In this document: in pieces, positions 34,299 through 44,879 of the stretch
Layout: each line of letters begins with the position of its first letter
Numbering within the stretch: the first letter of the stretch is position 1
Source of the DNA: Cucumis sativus
Taxonomy: Eukaryota; Streptophyta; Magnoliopsida; Cucurbitales; Cucurbitaceae
DNA length: 64,000 bases
NCBI RefSeq assembly: GCF_000004075.3
Contig: NC_026659.2
Span: forward strand, 15,456,272-15,520,271
Direction of reading: 5' to 3'
Notes under the pieces: model-generated
The model's database searches: none
What the model was told of the DNA's origin: nothing
What the model saw: the letters and a program-made list of their open reading frames with translations, nothing else
Position numbers and translations under genes: made by a program

Positions 34299-35479
34299 TG
34301 GGACTTCTACTCAAAATTTTGGAAGGTGAGAGATAGGTGCTGATAGGTGCGAGATGCTGGAAAACTTCAAGGCAAAGTTGCTAAGTCTAATAAAATTGCT
34401 AACCCTAAAGCCTTAACACCTAGTAGAGTAGCTAAACATGCATTCTAAACGGTTTAGGAAGTTAACACTCTTATATTGGGACTTCTACTCAAAATTTTGG
34501 AAGGTGAGAGATAGGTGCTGATAGGTGCGAGATGATGGAAAACTTCAAGGCAAAGTTGCTAAGTCTAATAAAATTGCTAACCCTAAAGCCTTAACACCTA
34601 GTAGAGTAGCTAAACATGCATTCTAAACGGTTTAGGAAGTTAACACTCTTATATTGGGACTTCTACTCAAAATTTTGGAAGGTGCGAGATAGGTGCTGAT
34701 AGGTGCGAGATGATGGAAAACTTCAAGGCAAAGTTGCTAAGTCTAATAAAATTGCTAACCCTAAAGCCTTAACACCTAGTAGAGTTCTTAAACATGCATT
34801 CTAAACGGTTTAGGAAGTTTACACTCTTATATTGGGACTTCTACTCAAAATTTTGGAAGGTGCGAGATAGGTGCTGATAGGTGCGAGATGATGGAAAACT
34901 TCAAGACAAAGTTGCTAAGTCTAATAGAATTGCTAACCCTAAAGCCTTAACACCTAGTAGACTAGATAAACATGCATTCTAAACGGTTTAGGAAGTTAAC
35001 ACTCTTATATTGGGACTTCTACTCAAAATTTTGGAAGGTGCGAGATATGTGCTGATAAGTGCGAGATGATGGAAAACTTCAAGGCAAAGTTGCTAAGTCT
35101 AATAAAATTGCTAGCTAAACATGCATTCTAAACGATTTAGGAAGTTAACACTCTTATATTAGGACTTCTACTCAAAATTTTTGGAAGGTGAGAGATGATA
35201 TGTGCGGCATGATGGAAAATTTCAAGGCAAAGTTGCTAAGTCTAATAAAATAGCTAACCCTAAAGCCATAACACCTAGTAGACTAGCTAAACATGCATTC
35301 TAAACGGTTTAGGAAGGTTAACACTCTCATCTTGGGACTTCTACTCAAAATTTTGGAAGGTGCGAGATAGGTGCTGATAGGTGCGAGATGATGGAAAAAT
35401 TCAAGGCAAAGTAGCTAAGTCTAATAAAATTTTGAAAGGCTAACACTCTCATCTTGGGACTTCTACTCAAAATTTTGGA
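34299..35479 (+). repeat. 178-bp tandem repeat array, forward half (8 units)
   Basis: Units start with tgggacttctactcaaaatt (or a one-base variant) at 34299, 34477, 34655, 34833, 35011, 35160, 35333 and 35455. The first four spacings after 34299 are exactly 178 bp; the later ones (149, 173, 122) carry deletions, and the last unit is cut short. Each unit includes gataggtgctgataggtgcg and ctaaccctaaagccttaaca. No coding potential was seen. Together with the inverted half it forms the centre of a palindrome. Confidence 0.96.
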
Positions 35480-36160
35480 AATGCATGTTTAGCTAGTCTA
35501 CTAGGTGTTATGGCTTTAGGGTTAGCAATTTTATTAGACTTAGCAACTTTGCCTTGAAGTTTTCCATCATCTCGCACACTATCAGCACCTATCTCTCACC
35601 TTCCAAAATTTTGAGTAGAAGTCCCAATATAAGAGTGTTAACTTCCTAAACCGTTTAGAATGCATGTTTAGCTACTCTACTAGGTGTTAAGGCTTTAGGG
35701 TTAGCAATTTTATTAGACTTAGCAACTTTGCCTTGAATTTTGCCATCATCTCGCACCTATCAGCACCTATCTCGCACCTTCCAAAATTTTGAGTAGAAGT
35801 CCCAATATAAGAGTGTAAACTTCCTAAACCGTTTAGAATGCATGTTTAGCTACTCTACTAGGTGTTAAGGCTTTAGGGTTAGCAATTTTATTAGACTTAG
35901 CAACTTTGCCTTGAAGTTTTCCATCATCTCTCACCTATCAGCACCTATCTCTCACCTTCCAAAATTTTGAGTAGAAGTCCCAATATAAGAGTGTAAACTT
36001 CCTAAACCGTTTAGAATGCATGTTTAGCTAGTCTACTAGGTGTTAAGGCTATAGGGTTAGCAATTTTATTAGACTTAGCAACTTTGCCTTGAAGTTTTCC
36101 ATCATCTCTCACCTATCAGCACCTATCTCTCACCTTCCAAAATTTTGAGTAGAAGTCCCA
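35480..36160 (-). repeat. 178-bp tandem repeat array, inverted half (4 units)
   Basis: The same unit in opposite orientation, ending gagtagaagtccca at 35626, 35804, 35982 and 36160 (spacing 178 each; first unit partial). It directly follows the forward half, so the two can fold on each other over about 680 bp in addition to the outer arms. Confidence 0.96.
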
Positions 36161-36239
36161 AGATGCTAGTGCATCCATGTTTAGTAAGTCTCTTATGCAA
36201 TTATATTTAATTAGTTTTTTTTTTTATGCAGGTCTCAGT

Positions 36240-39200
36240 ATGGCTTCGACATCAACTAACGGTCCCATGTACAAGATTGACCCTGCTCATCATTTTCAGT
36301 CTATAGTAAGTAGTTTATGACATTTAGAAAACAGTACGCGTACAATAAAGGCTAAATTGAAACCGGATCAATTAACCTTATTTAGAAATACAAAGTTCGG
36401 CCACTTTTTGGATCTGAATATAATCTTTAATGGGCCGCTCATCCACTACTTATTGTTAAGGAGGTGGAAGATGAAAGGGTTGATCACATCAGTTTCAAGA
36501 TAGGAGAAGTCGTGTGCAGTTTTGGTAGGAGAGAATTTAATATGATGACGGGTCTATGGAGTTCTCAACCAGAGCCTATTGATTTGGTTGGGAATAGTAG
36601 GTTGTTGGAGAAGTTCTTCGAACAAAAAAAGTGTATTTATATAAGTGACTTAGAGGACACATTTGTGGAATACGAGGGGGATGACGATGACGATGACGAT
36701 GACATAGTTAAATTAGCTCTAGTTTACTTTATAGAGATGTCATTGTTAGGAAAAGATAGGCGGACGAAAGTGGACCGAACTTTATTTAGGATTGCAGATG
36801 ATTGGACCACATTTAACAATTACGATTGGGGAGGGTTGGTTTTTGGACGTACACTTTCTGCCTTAAAACGAGCCTTGGACATGCAACATGCCAAGGGAAA
36901 GAATAAATCAACTAAGACAAAATATACTGTCATGGGATTTCCGCAGGCGTTACAGGTATGTTACTTTACTTCCTATGCACATATTTATATATACATATAT
37001 CTTGGGACACTTGCTAAACTTGTTTTGTTGAACATGGAATAGGTTTGGGCATATGAGTCTATACCAACCATCACTGAATGTGGTGTACATAAAGTAAGCA
37101 ACGATGCAATACCACGAATGCTGAGGTGGGTGTGCGAACTATCGCCGAAGTCTCATGTCCTACAGAGGCAGGTGTTTGACTCACCAATGGTAAGTATCAA
37201 CAAACAGTAACTTACCGAATGCATGACTTTGTTCCTTTATGTTTTGACTAACTAACTACATTTCCACTTTGTAGTTCTTAATTAACGTGGTAATTGAGAT
37301 GATGCCTGAAGAGGAGGAGCATCTAAGAATGTCTTCAGGGGAACTTGTTGAGAAAACTCATCCATATAATACCGTTTCTGAGAAGAATGGTGATTCAAAA
37401 CGACCAGGAGAAGCTAGTAATGATGACAATGACTGCAAAAAGAGTAAGAAAAAGAAGAAGTGGAAGTCTAAGATGAAAGAAGTTGTTCGAAAACTCAAAT
37501 ATCGAGTAGCGGTTCTCGAGAATGAACGTGAAAGCCTAAAATCAATGCTGTCGACTATATTGAAACACCTTGAAGTTCAAAAAAAGGTTAGGAATCAAAG
37601 TTTGTTTAACATTTTCAAAGTTTGTGGTACATTTTCAACGTGTTTCTTACCAATACATTTTGACATTTCCAAAGGGTGAAGAAGGAGACTGCACGGGAGT
37701 TGAAGGTCATGATGCCCAGACCGAAGATGTTGACACACCCGGTACACCTTGGTTGAGGATGCCCAAGGAGGATGACACAAGTGATGGGGTGAAACACGTT
37801 GAACTTCAAAAGCAGGTTAGGAATCAAAGTTGTGTAGTGGGGTGAAAATCATCCTTACTAATGCTTTATCCTTAGTAATGCATTTTGACCTTCCATAGGG
37901 TGTCGAAGCAAACCGCACGGAGGATGACACAATGGACGAGTTGGATAAGAAGGTTCATATTCATTCGGAGGAGCCAATAGACGTCGTTGACGATTTGAAC
38001 GAGGAAATTGGAGTAAAAAGTCTTACTTATTTTGATTCAGACGTCATGGAAATAGAACCATTATCCACTGAACGACCACATGTTCGGCCCGCACGTAGGC
38101 AAGTGTATACTTGTCAACCCCCTTCACAGCTTTAGATAAACGGACTACAAAATCAATCACCACCACCTCTCAGTCTCAACCATCCGTCTATGATCCTATG
38201 CACAAAATACCTGACGCCCATTTAGATCGACTCAGAGCTTGGATCACAGACAAGCGTACGAAAGATGAGGTGCGTGAAACTTTTCACGGGAAAAAATCGA
38301 AGGAGTTTTTCAGAGACTTGTTCATGTGTCGTCGGTGGTTGGCGGATGAGGTTAGAACTTTTCTCATTATTTCTTATTTACAGTTTTAGAGCACTTAGTA
38401 CCTTCAAGAAGTTGGTTTGATCGCATAACCGAATTAAATGCTTTATTTTGTTTCTATTAGCATTTGGATGCACTGTTTCTTCTCATTCGCTTCAACATTA
38501 AGACAGCCATGATACCTTTTGCTCAAAACTTCACAACTGTAGACACACTATTCATGGTTTGTACTCGCAACCATACTTTATGTACTGAATTTGCTTTTGA
38601 TATTTGTCTTATTGTCTCATTGTATACATGCATGTGTGGTTTTTTTCCTTCCAACGACTATTAGTTGCGAAGTGGCCTGAATACCAAGAATGTATTAAAG
38701 AGAATCGACCATTTCACTGGAAGGAGGAGTATCAGTTGGTTGACTATGTTGTCGGATCAAAACAAGACTGTCAAGATCCTTGGGTGAATGTTGATTACAT
38801 TTACTCTCCATTCAATGTCCATGACAATCATTGGATTCTATTATGCTTGGACTTGGTACGTTGTCAAGTTAAGGTATGGGATTCGCTTCCGTCGCTTACG
38901 AGTGCCGAAAATATGAGAAGCATATTAGAGCCAATTCAAGAGATGGTGCCAAATTTGCTCGATACTACTGGATTCTTTGTTAGGAGAGGCGGATCATCAA
39001 CACACAAGGAACCTTGGCCACTTGTCATTGTCGACTCCATTCCACTTCAACGCAACAATAGTGATTGTGGTGTATTTACAATTAAGTATTTCGAATATGA
39101 AGCTTCTGGTTTAGATGTAGCTACATTATGTCAAGAAAACATGTCATATTTTAGAAAACAATTGGCATTTCAATTATGGACCAACAATCCCATGTATTGA
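36240..39200 (+). pseudogene. MULE-B Ulp1/DUF1985 gene (C48 cysteine protease), frameshifted
   Basis: Predicted exons: 36240-36305 (MASTSTNGPMY..), about 36335-36956, 37043-37191, 37275-37586, 37674-37814, 37899-38350 and 38664-39200, with GT-AG borders. Exon 2 is DUF1985 (KFGHFLDL, then GEVVCSFGRREFNMMTGL, ALVYFIEMSLLGKDRR, FNNYDWGGLVF). Middle exons are charged, with a coiled-coil-like stretch (ENERESLKSMLS). The last exon is the Ulp1 protease core: His in NVHDNHW, Asp in VWDSL, Cys in NNSDCGVFTIKYFE. Proteins of this fold cleave SUMO-like modifiers; the substrate of transposon versions is unknown. A one-base deletion near 36460 and another shift near 38125 break the frame, so it is scored as a pseudogene unless these are sequence errors. 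Convergent with the transposase. Confidence 0.82.
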
Positions 39201-39432
39201 CTTTTAGTTCCAACTTTTGAAGGAATTGTATATGTTCCAAACTATGTACATAAATAGTTTTATATAATGGAATGAATACCATTTTTGTTTTTTGGTATGC
39301 AATTTTTATTTCATTCTCTTGGAAAATTGTAAAGTGTGCAGAACTTTTATATAATGTACAACAATGCAGGTGAGAGCAACATTCTCATGCTCTTAGAATT
39401 AGGAAGGCCAATTTATCCCACAATGTATGAAA
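38735..39432 (+). repeat. Right arm of the MULE-B inverted repeat, outer part
   Basis: Reverse complement of 33431-34130 with few differences. It covers the protease exon, its stop and about 230 bases of 3' flank, ending at caatgtatgaaa (39432). The inner part of the same arm is 36160-36340. Confidence 0.93.
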
Positions 39433-40753
39433 ATTTCACCTCTTTGAATGCTAATTGTTTTTGGCAGGTGTCTTAGAAACATTTTTGGATTTCAATGTAT
39501 GAATATAGACATTCTTGATGTGTTACCAGTGGTGGAGCAGAGGTTTGTGGTGGCTGCGGAACTGCAGAAGCAATGGGTTCAGGTTATGCATCAAATCAAT
39601 TAAACTTCCAGAAGGTTGCTGATAACTCTGTTATCTCAGCAAGAGCCTCCTTTGTATGACGGTGGTAAAGTATTGGACTTGATCGTTGCATACATTAACA
39701 AGTTATGATATGATAAAATGTGGGGGATGTAAGTTTACCATGATACAAGAGTGGTCTAGAGAATTATGCTTGGTATTCAATGCCCATGGAAATAGTTTTA
39801 GTTAGCTCCTAGTGAAAAATGGATTTATATATAGCCTCACGTAGAAGGTTTTCATTATAAAAACATCTTATGTAGGAACAATTGATCCTCATTACCAATA
39901 GCAGCATTTTGATCTGTGTCTTGTTCTGTACCTTTGTTGTTAACCAATAGCAGCATTTTCATTATTCTTTGTAGCTTTGGAGTTGTTCTAATGGAAGTAC
40001 CAACATAAAAGAAGCCCATTTTCTAAGATAACTGCCAGGAAAACAATAGGAAAGCAGAATGAGATATCTAAAAGGTAATCTGAAAGAGATGGTAGATCCC
40101 AGCATATCATAGGCTCAGGTGGAGAACGCAGTCAAAGTGGTAAGGATCGCACTTCGCTGCACGACTAAGATTCCATCTACAAGGCCCTTCATGCAAATGG
40201 TGGTTCGCTTGAAGAGGCTGAACCTTGTAAAAACTAAAAGTAGCAAAAGGTTTGCATTTATTACTACTGCACACTTTAAGTAATCAGCAAGAGGCTTGAA
40301 ATGCAGCAAGGGCTGAATCTTTAAGTAATCAGCAAGGGCTGAACCTTGTAAAAACTAACAGAGGCTGAACCTTGAAGATGAATGTAAAAACTAAAAGTAA
40401 TCAGCAAGATTTGCATCATTAATACTGCAGTAGCAAAAGGAGAGCATTTATTGAGTTCTAAAGCACACAATATTGTCATAATAGGATTTCAAGTCTTTCT
40501 CAAAAAGCTTGAAATGCCAAAGGAGTAAATATTCTATAAACAGTTCACAGTCTTGAAGTTGCAGAAGAAAAGTCTTCAACTTAGAATTGTCAGTGAGATG
40601 ACTTTAGTGATCTTGCAAACAACACAGGACACAATTTTATAAGCATCTTCCACCTGCATTAAAAAAATGAACCTTTTTTACATCGTGATCATGCAAACAA
40701 CGCAAGCACAAACCAAGCAAGTATAAAACTATTACTACGTACCAAGACGGGTA
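39433..40753. other. Spacer between convergent MULE-B genes, with candidate captured exon
   Basis: A frame from an acceptor-like ttggcag (39461-39467) runs GCLRNIFGFQCM then MNIDILDVLPVVEQRF and AELQKQWVQVMHQIN to a stop at 39601-39603. It looks like a real exon but I do not recognise it. At 40130-40440 there are irregular repeats of gctgaaccttg and aatcagcaag. The rest is probably 3' sequence of the two genes. Confidence 0.4.
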
Positions 40754-43174
40754 CTAATCTTGTATGCTCGACTTCTGGATGTATGAAATTGGATTGGTAC
40801 ACGTTAATCTATTGTGGCCTGTTTCTTTACATCGACCACATTTATGCAATTTTGGTGCTTCACCGACACTTGGAATCCTCTTTTTCTTCGGTCGACCAAC
40901 TCTTTTGACTACTTTCGGAGGTAAGACAGTCATATGTACATATTCTTCGGTTGTCTTCCATTCCGACTGATTCCCAACTGGGTAGACGGCCTCCGAATAT
41001 GCTGCCAACAAACATTCATTAGTGTAATAGTTAGCACATAAGCTATAAACATTTATATTGCGATCCCGTGCAACAGCAATGGCATGTGCGCATGGTAGTT
41101 GCTCAGCTTGAAACTCCTTACAAGTGCACTCTTGAGTATGAAGATTTATGACCTCCTCTTTATCTAAATCTTTAACATGGAATTGGTAACAATCAATTGG
41201 GTTGACTTTCATTGTCAAAGCTCGTTCTTGTTTCTTTTGTAGAACTAACTCTGCCCATTTAGTCAATGTAGACGTCACTTTAATGCCTTCTTCTCGACGC
41301 TCCCAAAACCAACGTTGTAGCAAAGCTCGAACATGTTCAAGGAATGAAGCAATAGGCAAATCTCTAGGTTCTTTCAGTATAGAATTCATGGACTCTGCTA
41401 TATTTGTTGTCATCATATTATATCGTCTTCCTGGACAGTGAAAACGAGACCAACGTGTTATTCCAACATCGTTTAAATATTTTCCTGAATCATTAGGAAA
41501 TGCAAGAATACTTCTCCACGCTTCTGAGAACGTTGATTCACGATATGTTCTAGATGCATTGTAAAACAAAGTAGCTATAGTGTCATTCTTGTATTTATCA
41601 TTCAAATTTTGAGTCAAGTGTTGGACACAAAGTCCATGGAATGCGGAGGGAAAAACCGATGCAATACACTTAGAAAAACATGTTTTTCGATCTGTCACGA
41701 AGCCTAGATTAGGCACCTCTCCTATTGCACCTTTCAATTTCTCTAAGAACCACTGTATTGAAGCATCTGTTTCTCTGTCCACCACTCCAAAGGCAAGAGG
41801 ATAAATTTGATTGTTACCATCCAAGCAAACAGCAACTATCAACTGACCCCGATATTTGTTCTTAAGGAATGTTCCATCCATGACTATAACCGGTCTAATG
41901 CAGTTTAAGAATCCTCGAACACATGGACCAACAGCCATAAAAAGATATTTGAAGAAACGATTATCTTCAAGTTCCATGTGAAATATTGTACCTACATTTG
42001 CAAGTTTGAGAGCTTCACCATATCTAAGCAATAGATTATATGACTCTTCAGGACACCCGCGCACTCGTTCATACGCATTTTCTCTAGCGCGCCATGCTTT
42101 TTCATAACTCATATTTATGCCATAGTCTTGCCTCATGTCTTCTATGATATCACGTGGTTTGTATAGACGACCGACTCCCTTGAACTTTGACTTTATTAAT
42201 TCTCCAACAACCCAAGATTTTGCTTGCCTATGGTCACGATTCAAAACGTCAAGAGAACACGAATGAACTTTGACATACTTTTTAATCTTAAATATATTTG
42301 AATCCTTCAATCTCATCGCTCGCAGTCTCCAACCACACTTGTTGTCAATGCATCTAACAAAGAGAACCTCTTTTGTAGACTTTTTTACTACAAACTGAAA
42401 ATTTTTTTTCATTGCCAAGACACTTAATCTCATTGACAAATCTTTTTTGGAAAAAAATATTTGTCCTACATCAAACTCCTCACTTGTAGAGCTTTCTTCG
42501 GACCAATCATTCATGTCTGTCTTCAACTTTTGGCTAGAAGAGCTGTAACGAACTTTAGATTTTCCTTTGCAATCTTTTGTAGGACCATCTCTATGTTGTG
42601 GGATGTCAAATGATTCACTATTCATCTCTACTGGCTCCCATGTAAAAGTCTCATCTTTCGAATCATATGACTCATATGATTCCCATATAGCCGAAGTGGT
42701 CCCTATCACGTTATCACACAAGCCAACTTCAACTTCACGAACATGAACTTCATTCTCATTTAATGTATCCATTACAATTGGAGGATGAGGGTTTAAGTTA
42801 TGAGCTTGGTTGCTGCCAGATACTGAATTGTAATCTTTGCTTAACACTTTTTTGCTTTGATTACTTTTAGGCTCAAATGAGACGTATAAAGGGACCTTTA
42901 ATGGATTTTCACTAAGAAGATAAAACTTCAAATCACGGTCATTGCTTAACTCAAATGTAGGAGCTTCGTGTTCCACTTTTATCTCATATATGCATCTTAT
43001 CATTACGTCGAACTTTGAAGGGTCAACTTCTGCAAGGTCATATAATTCTGCCTGTAAATCTTTATGTGTTATTTCTTTACTGACAACGATGCCTTTTAAC
43101 ATGCCTCCTTCGTATTTTCTTCGCCTCTCATCCCACATACCACCGTAACGCACTAACATGGGAATATGTGACAT
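40754..43174 (-). CDS. MULE-B transposase (MuDR family), uninterrupted 806 aa
   Basis: One open frame with no stops. N-terminal PB1-like region (residues about 5-100, with DPSKFDVMIRCIYEI). MuDR DNA-binding domain (about 235-320: QIFFSKKDLSMRLSVLA, then CIDNKCGWRLRA). MULE transposase core (about 425-520) with VIVMDGTFLKNKYRG and NLGFVTDRKTCF carrying two catalytic Asp residues, and FHGLCVQHLTQNL. SWIM zinc finger (about 665-690: CTCKEFQAEQLPCAHAIA). C-terminal zinc knuckle CGRCKETGHNRLTC near the end. Length and order are typical of full plant MULE transposases. Start ATG at 43174 follows an intron acceptor-like tttttgcag (about 43200), so a non-coding 5' exon is likely. It would act in the nucleus on the element's terminal repeats. 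Candidate active enzyme. Confidence 0.95.
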   Translation of the reverse strand: MSHIPMLVRYGGMWDERRRKYEGGMLKGIVVSKEITHKDLQAELYDLAEVDPSKFDVMIRCIYEIKVEHEAPTFELSNDRDLKFYLLSENPLKVPLYVSFEPKSNQSKKVLSKDYNSVSGSNQAHNLNPHPPIVMDTLNENEVHVREVEVGLCDNVIGTTSAIWESYESYDSKDETFTWEPVEMNSESFDIPQHRDGPTKDCKGKSKVRYSSSSQKLKTDMNDWSEESSTSEEFDVGQIFFSKKDLSMRLSVLAMKKNFQFVVKKSTKEVLFVRCIDNKCGWRLRAMRLKDSNIFKIKKYVKVHSCSLDVLNRDHRQAKSWVVGELIKSKFKGVGRLYKPRDIIEDMRQDYGINMSYEKAWRARENAYERVRGCPEESYNLLLRYGEALKLANVGTIFHMELEDNRFFKYLFMAVGPCVRGFLNCIRPVIVMDGTFLKNKYRGQLIVAVCLDGNNQIYPLAFGVVDRETDASIQWFLEKLKGAIGEVPNLGFVTDRKTCFSKCIASVFPSAFHGLCVQHLTQNLNDKYKNDTIATLFYNASRTYRESTFSEAWRSILAFPNDSGKYLNDVGITRWSRFHCPGRRYNMMTTNIAESMNSILKEPRDLPIASFLEHVRALLQRWFWERREEGIKVTSTLTKWAELVLQKKQERALTMKVNPIDCYQFHVKDLDKEEVINLHTQECTCKEFQAEQLPCAHAIAVARDRNINVYSLCANYYTNECLLAAYSEAVYPVGNQSEWKTTEEYVHMTVLPPKVVKRVGRPKKKRIPSVGEAPKLHKCGRCKETGHNRLTCTNPISYIQKSSIQD

Positions 43175-43999
43175 CCTTAAACCACCTTATACTTTTCAAT
43201 TGCTGCAAAAAATGATTTGAAGTTAGCATTTGACATATCACATAAACAAAGTTTATTAAAAAACAGTAGGTAAATACTAAATAAAACGTGCATAGTCACA
43301 CCCTACATGTTTACGATCTTGACAGCTACAAAATGTTTAGGATATTGCGAGATACAAAAAACAATAGCTAAAAGTCACCCTAAATCAATTCATTTCAGAT
43401 TAAACATTTCAATTTAAGAACCTGCAAGATGTCTGCGAGATGTTTGCGAGATGTCTACCAGATGTTTGCGAGATAAAATAATAATAATGATAAATTGCTA
43501 ACATCATTTGAAACATCTATAAAGCAACCTTAAATCAACCCTAAATCAACTTGAAACAATAAAAAATAATATTTGATTTATACATTTAAGATGCAAAAAT
43601 ATATATACATATAACACAACACAATTCAGATTCGGATTTAAAAATTAAAACAAACCACAATGCGTGAGATGTTCGCCGGAGTAGATGATGAACGACACCG
43701 GAGTAAAGCGGAAAGTTGACAAACTTTTGAGAGAGGAGAAGAATCGCAAATGGGTTTTTCTTTTTTCTTTTTCCTTTACATAATCTATGAGAAGGAGGAG
43801 AAATGCTTCTTTTTTCTTTACGTAATCTATGAGACTGCAAGAGAAGGATTCTTCTTTTTTTTTTTTTCCCTTTACGTAATCTTTGAGGAGAGGAGAAGAA
43901 GGCTGCCTTCGAAATTCTGTTTTTTTTTCCTTCAGGTGAATGACATTGAAGAGAGAGAGAGAGGGGTTGGAAAAGAAGAGAAGAGCAAATGTGAATTGA
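43175..43999 (-). promoter_or_regulatory. Leader and promoter region of the MULE-B transposase
   Basis: Non-coding upstream of the transposase. It contains a small cluster of gagatgt(c/t)tgcgagatg repeats at 43425-43475 and a leader with CT-rich character on the minus strand (43700-43980). A splice acceptor lies near 43200. No certain TATA box was assigned. Confidence 0.4.
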
Positions 44000-44118
44000 A
44001 ATTAAAAGAGGGTATTTTCGTCATTTCACCTCCAATTTATCCTAAATCTCAACTTTTTTACAATCAATCCTAAAACTCTTTTTCTACCCCATTTTTGGCC
44101 TATTTTTGTCAATTCCCC
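44000..44118 (-). repeat. MULE-B right terminal inverted repeat
   Basis: Reverse complement partner of 33032-33150; ends aattcccc at 44118. Confidence 0.88.
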
Positions 44119-44686
44119 AACAAAATGAGATATTTTAGCTTAAGTGTTCACTGCATGATGTTCTGATTTATGACCATGTAATCTAAAATGTTATCTAACC
44201 TGAACAATATTGCTCAAGTAGTTGGTATTGAAATTTAGGGGCTCATTGGAGTTATGAAGTATTGTTTATGATACTTTTAAGTTAAGCTGAAACTTTCAAC
44301 TCTCATGCATGTTTTTTTTTTTTTTTTTTGAGTTGATTAGCTATTTTGGAAATATACTTGTGTGTGAGTTTTATTTGTGTTTGGGTGTGTGCTGGTTTTT
44401 CTTACCATAATCGTTTCAAATTCAGCTATCTATATAGTGTTATTTTGTATCTCTTAATCGTTGTTTGGGATAGAAATTTTTTTAATGCTATCAAATAAAT
44501 TATTGCTGGACAGCAATACTCTTCAACATGATGTACATTTGATTGCCATTTAAGCTTTTTAAGGGTGATATACTTGAGTATTTTGAGAATTATGTACTGT
44601 TTTGAAAGTTGTTGTCCAATATCTCTTTTGTAATCAGATTTATGTAGAGGCCAATTTAGAAGTTTGAATTTTTATAAATCTACACA
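44119..44686 (+). other. CACTA-2 5' region after MULE-B
   Basis: AT-rich. It continues the CACTA-2 leader: 29582-30730 plus this segment is about 1.7 kb, matching the 1.7 kb before TNP2 in CACTA-3. The sequence tgtagaggccaatttaga at 44642 has a near copy at about 51440 in CACTA-3. No gene before 44687. Confidence 0.5.
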
Positions 44687-44827
44687 ATGGACAAGTCATG
44701 GATGACGAAAAATAGAATGTCAAGAGAATATGATTTAGGAGTCGAAAGGTTCATTCAATTTGGTTTGAGTAATGTCAAAGGTTCTAATTCAATTAGATGT
44801 CCATGTTTGAATTGCAGCAATCGATGA
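44687..44827 (+). pseudogene. TNP2 transposase N-terminus (Transpos_assoc domain), CACTA-2
   Basis: Opens ATG at 44687 and reads MDKSWMTKNRMSREYDLGV, then FIQFGL and CPCLNC, the zinc-binding Transpos_assoc domain that begins plant TNP2 transposases. It ends at TGA (44825-44827) after 46 codons, because the rest of TNP2 was deleted and the sequence jumps to the last exon of the Ulp gene. The frame up to there is intact, unlike the same region in CACTA-3. Perhaps a small DNA-binding peptide can be made; that is speculation. Confidence 0.85.
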
Positions 44828-44879
44828 AGTTAGATCGGAATTGGCGGAGTTCCTTTGTAAGCACGTACATCGTGCTTAG
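44826..44879 (+). pseudogene. Last exon of CACTA Ulp gene, CACTA-2
   Basis: Reads EVRSELAEFLCKHVHRA and stop; CACTA-3 has RSEWAEFLSKHVYRA and stop at about 63610-63660. The 3' flank also matches CACTA-3. It marks the 3' side of the internal deletion of CACTA-2. Confidence 0.85.

Larger units (their letters stand above)
33032..44118 (-). mobile_element. MULE-B: 11 kb Mutator-like element with transposase and Ulp1 gene
   Basis: Terminal inverted repeats of about 110-120 bp, roughly 70% alike, begin ggggaattatcaaaaatagg at 33032 and, reverse complemented, ggggaattgacaaaaatagg at 44118. Inside are a 178-bp-unit inverted structure (33431-36340), a Ulp1/DUF1985 gene on + (36240-39200) and an open transposase on - (43174-40754), convergent. 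No 9-bp target duplication was found: ttgtatcaa on the left, aacaaaatg on the right, so one flank has probably been lost with the end of the LTR it landed in. Ulp1-carrying MULEs are known from melon, Arabidopsis and rice. Strand given is that of the transposase. Confidence 0.9.

Noticed and set aside
34299..36160. CRISPR-like regular repeats
   Set aside because: Units are 178-bp contiguous tandem repeats without unique spacers, in a plant transposon, and half are inverted.
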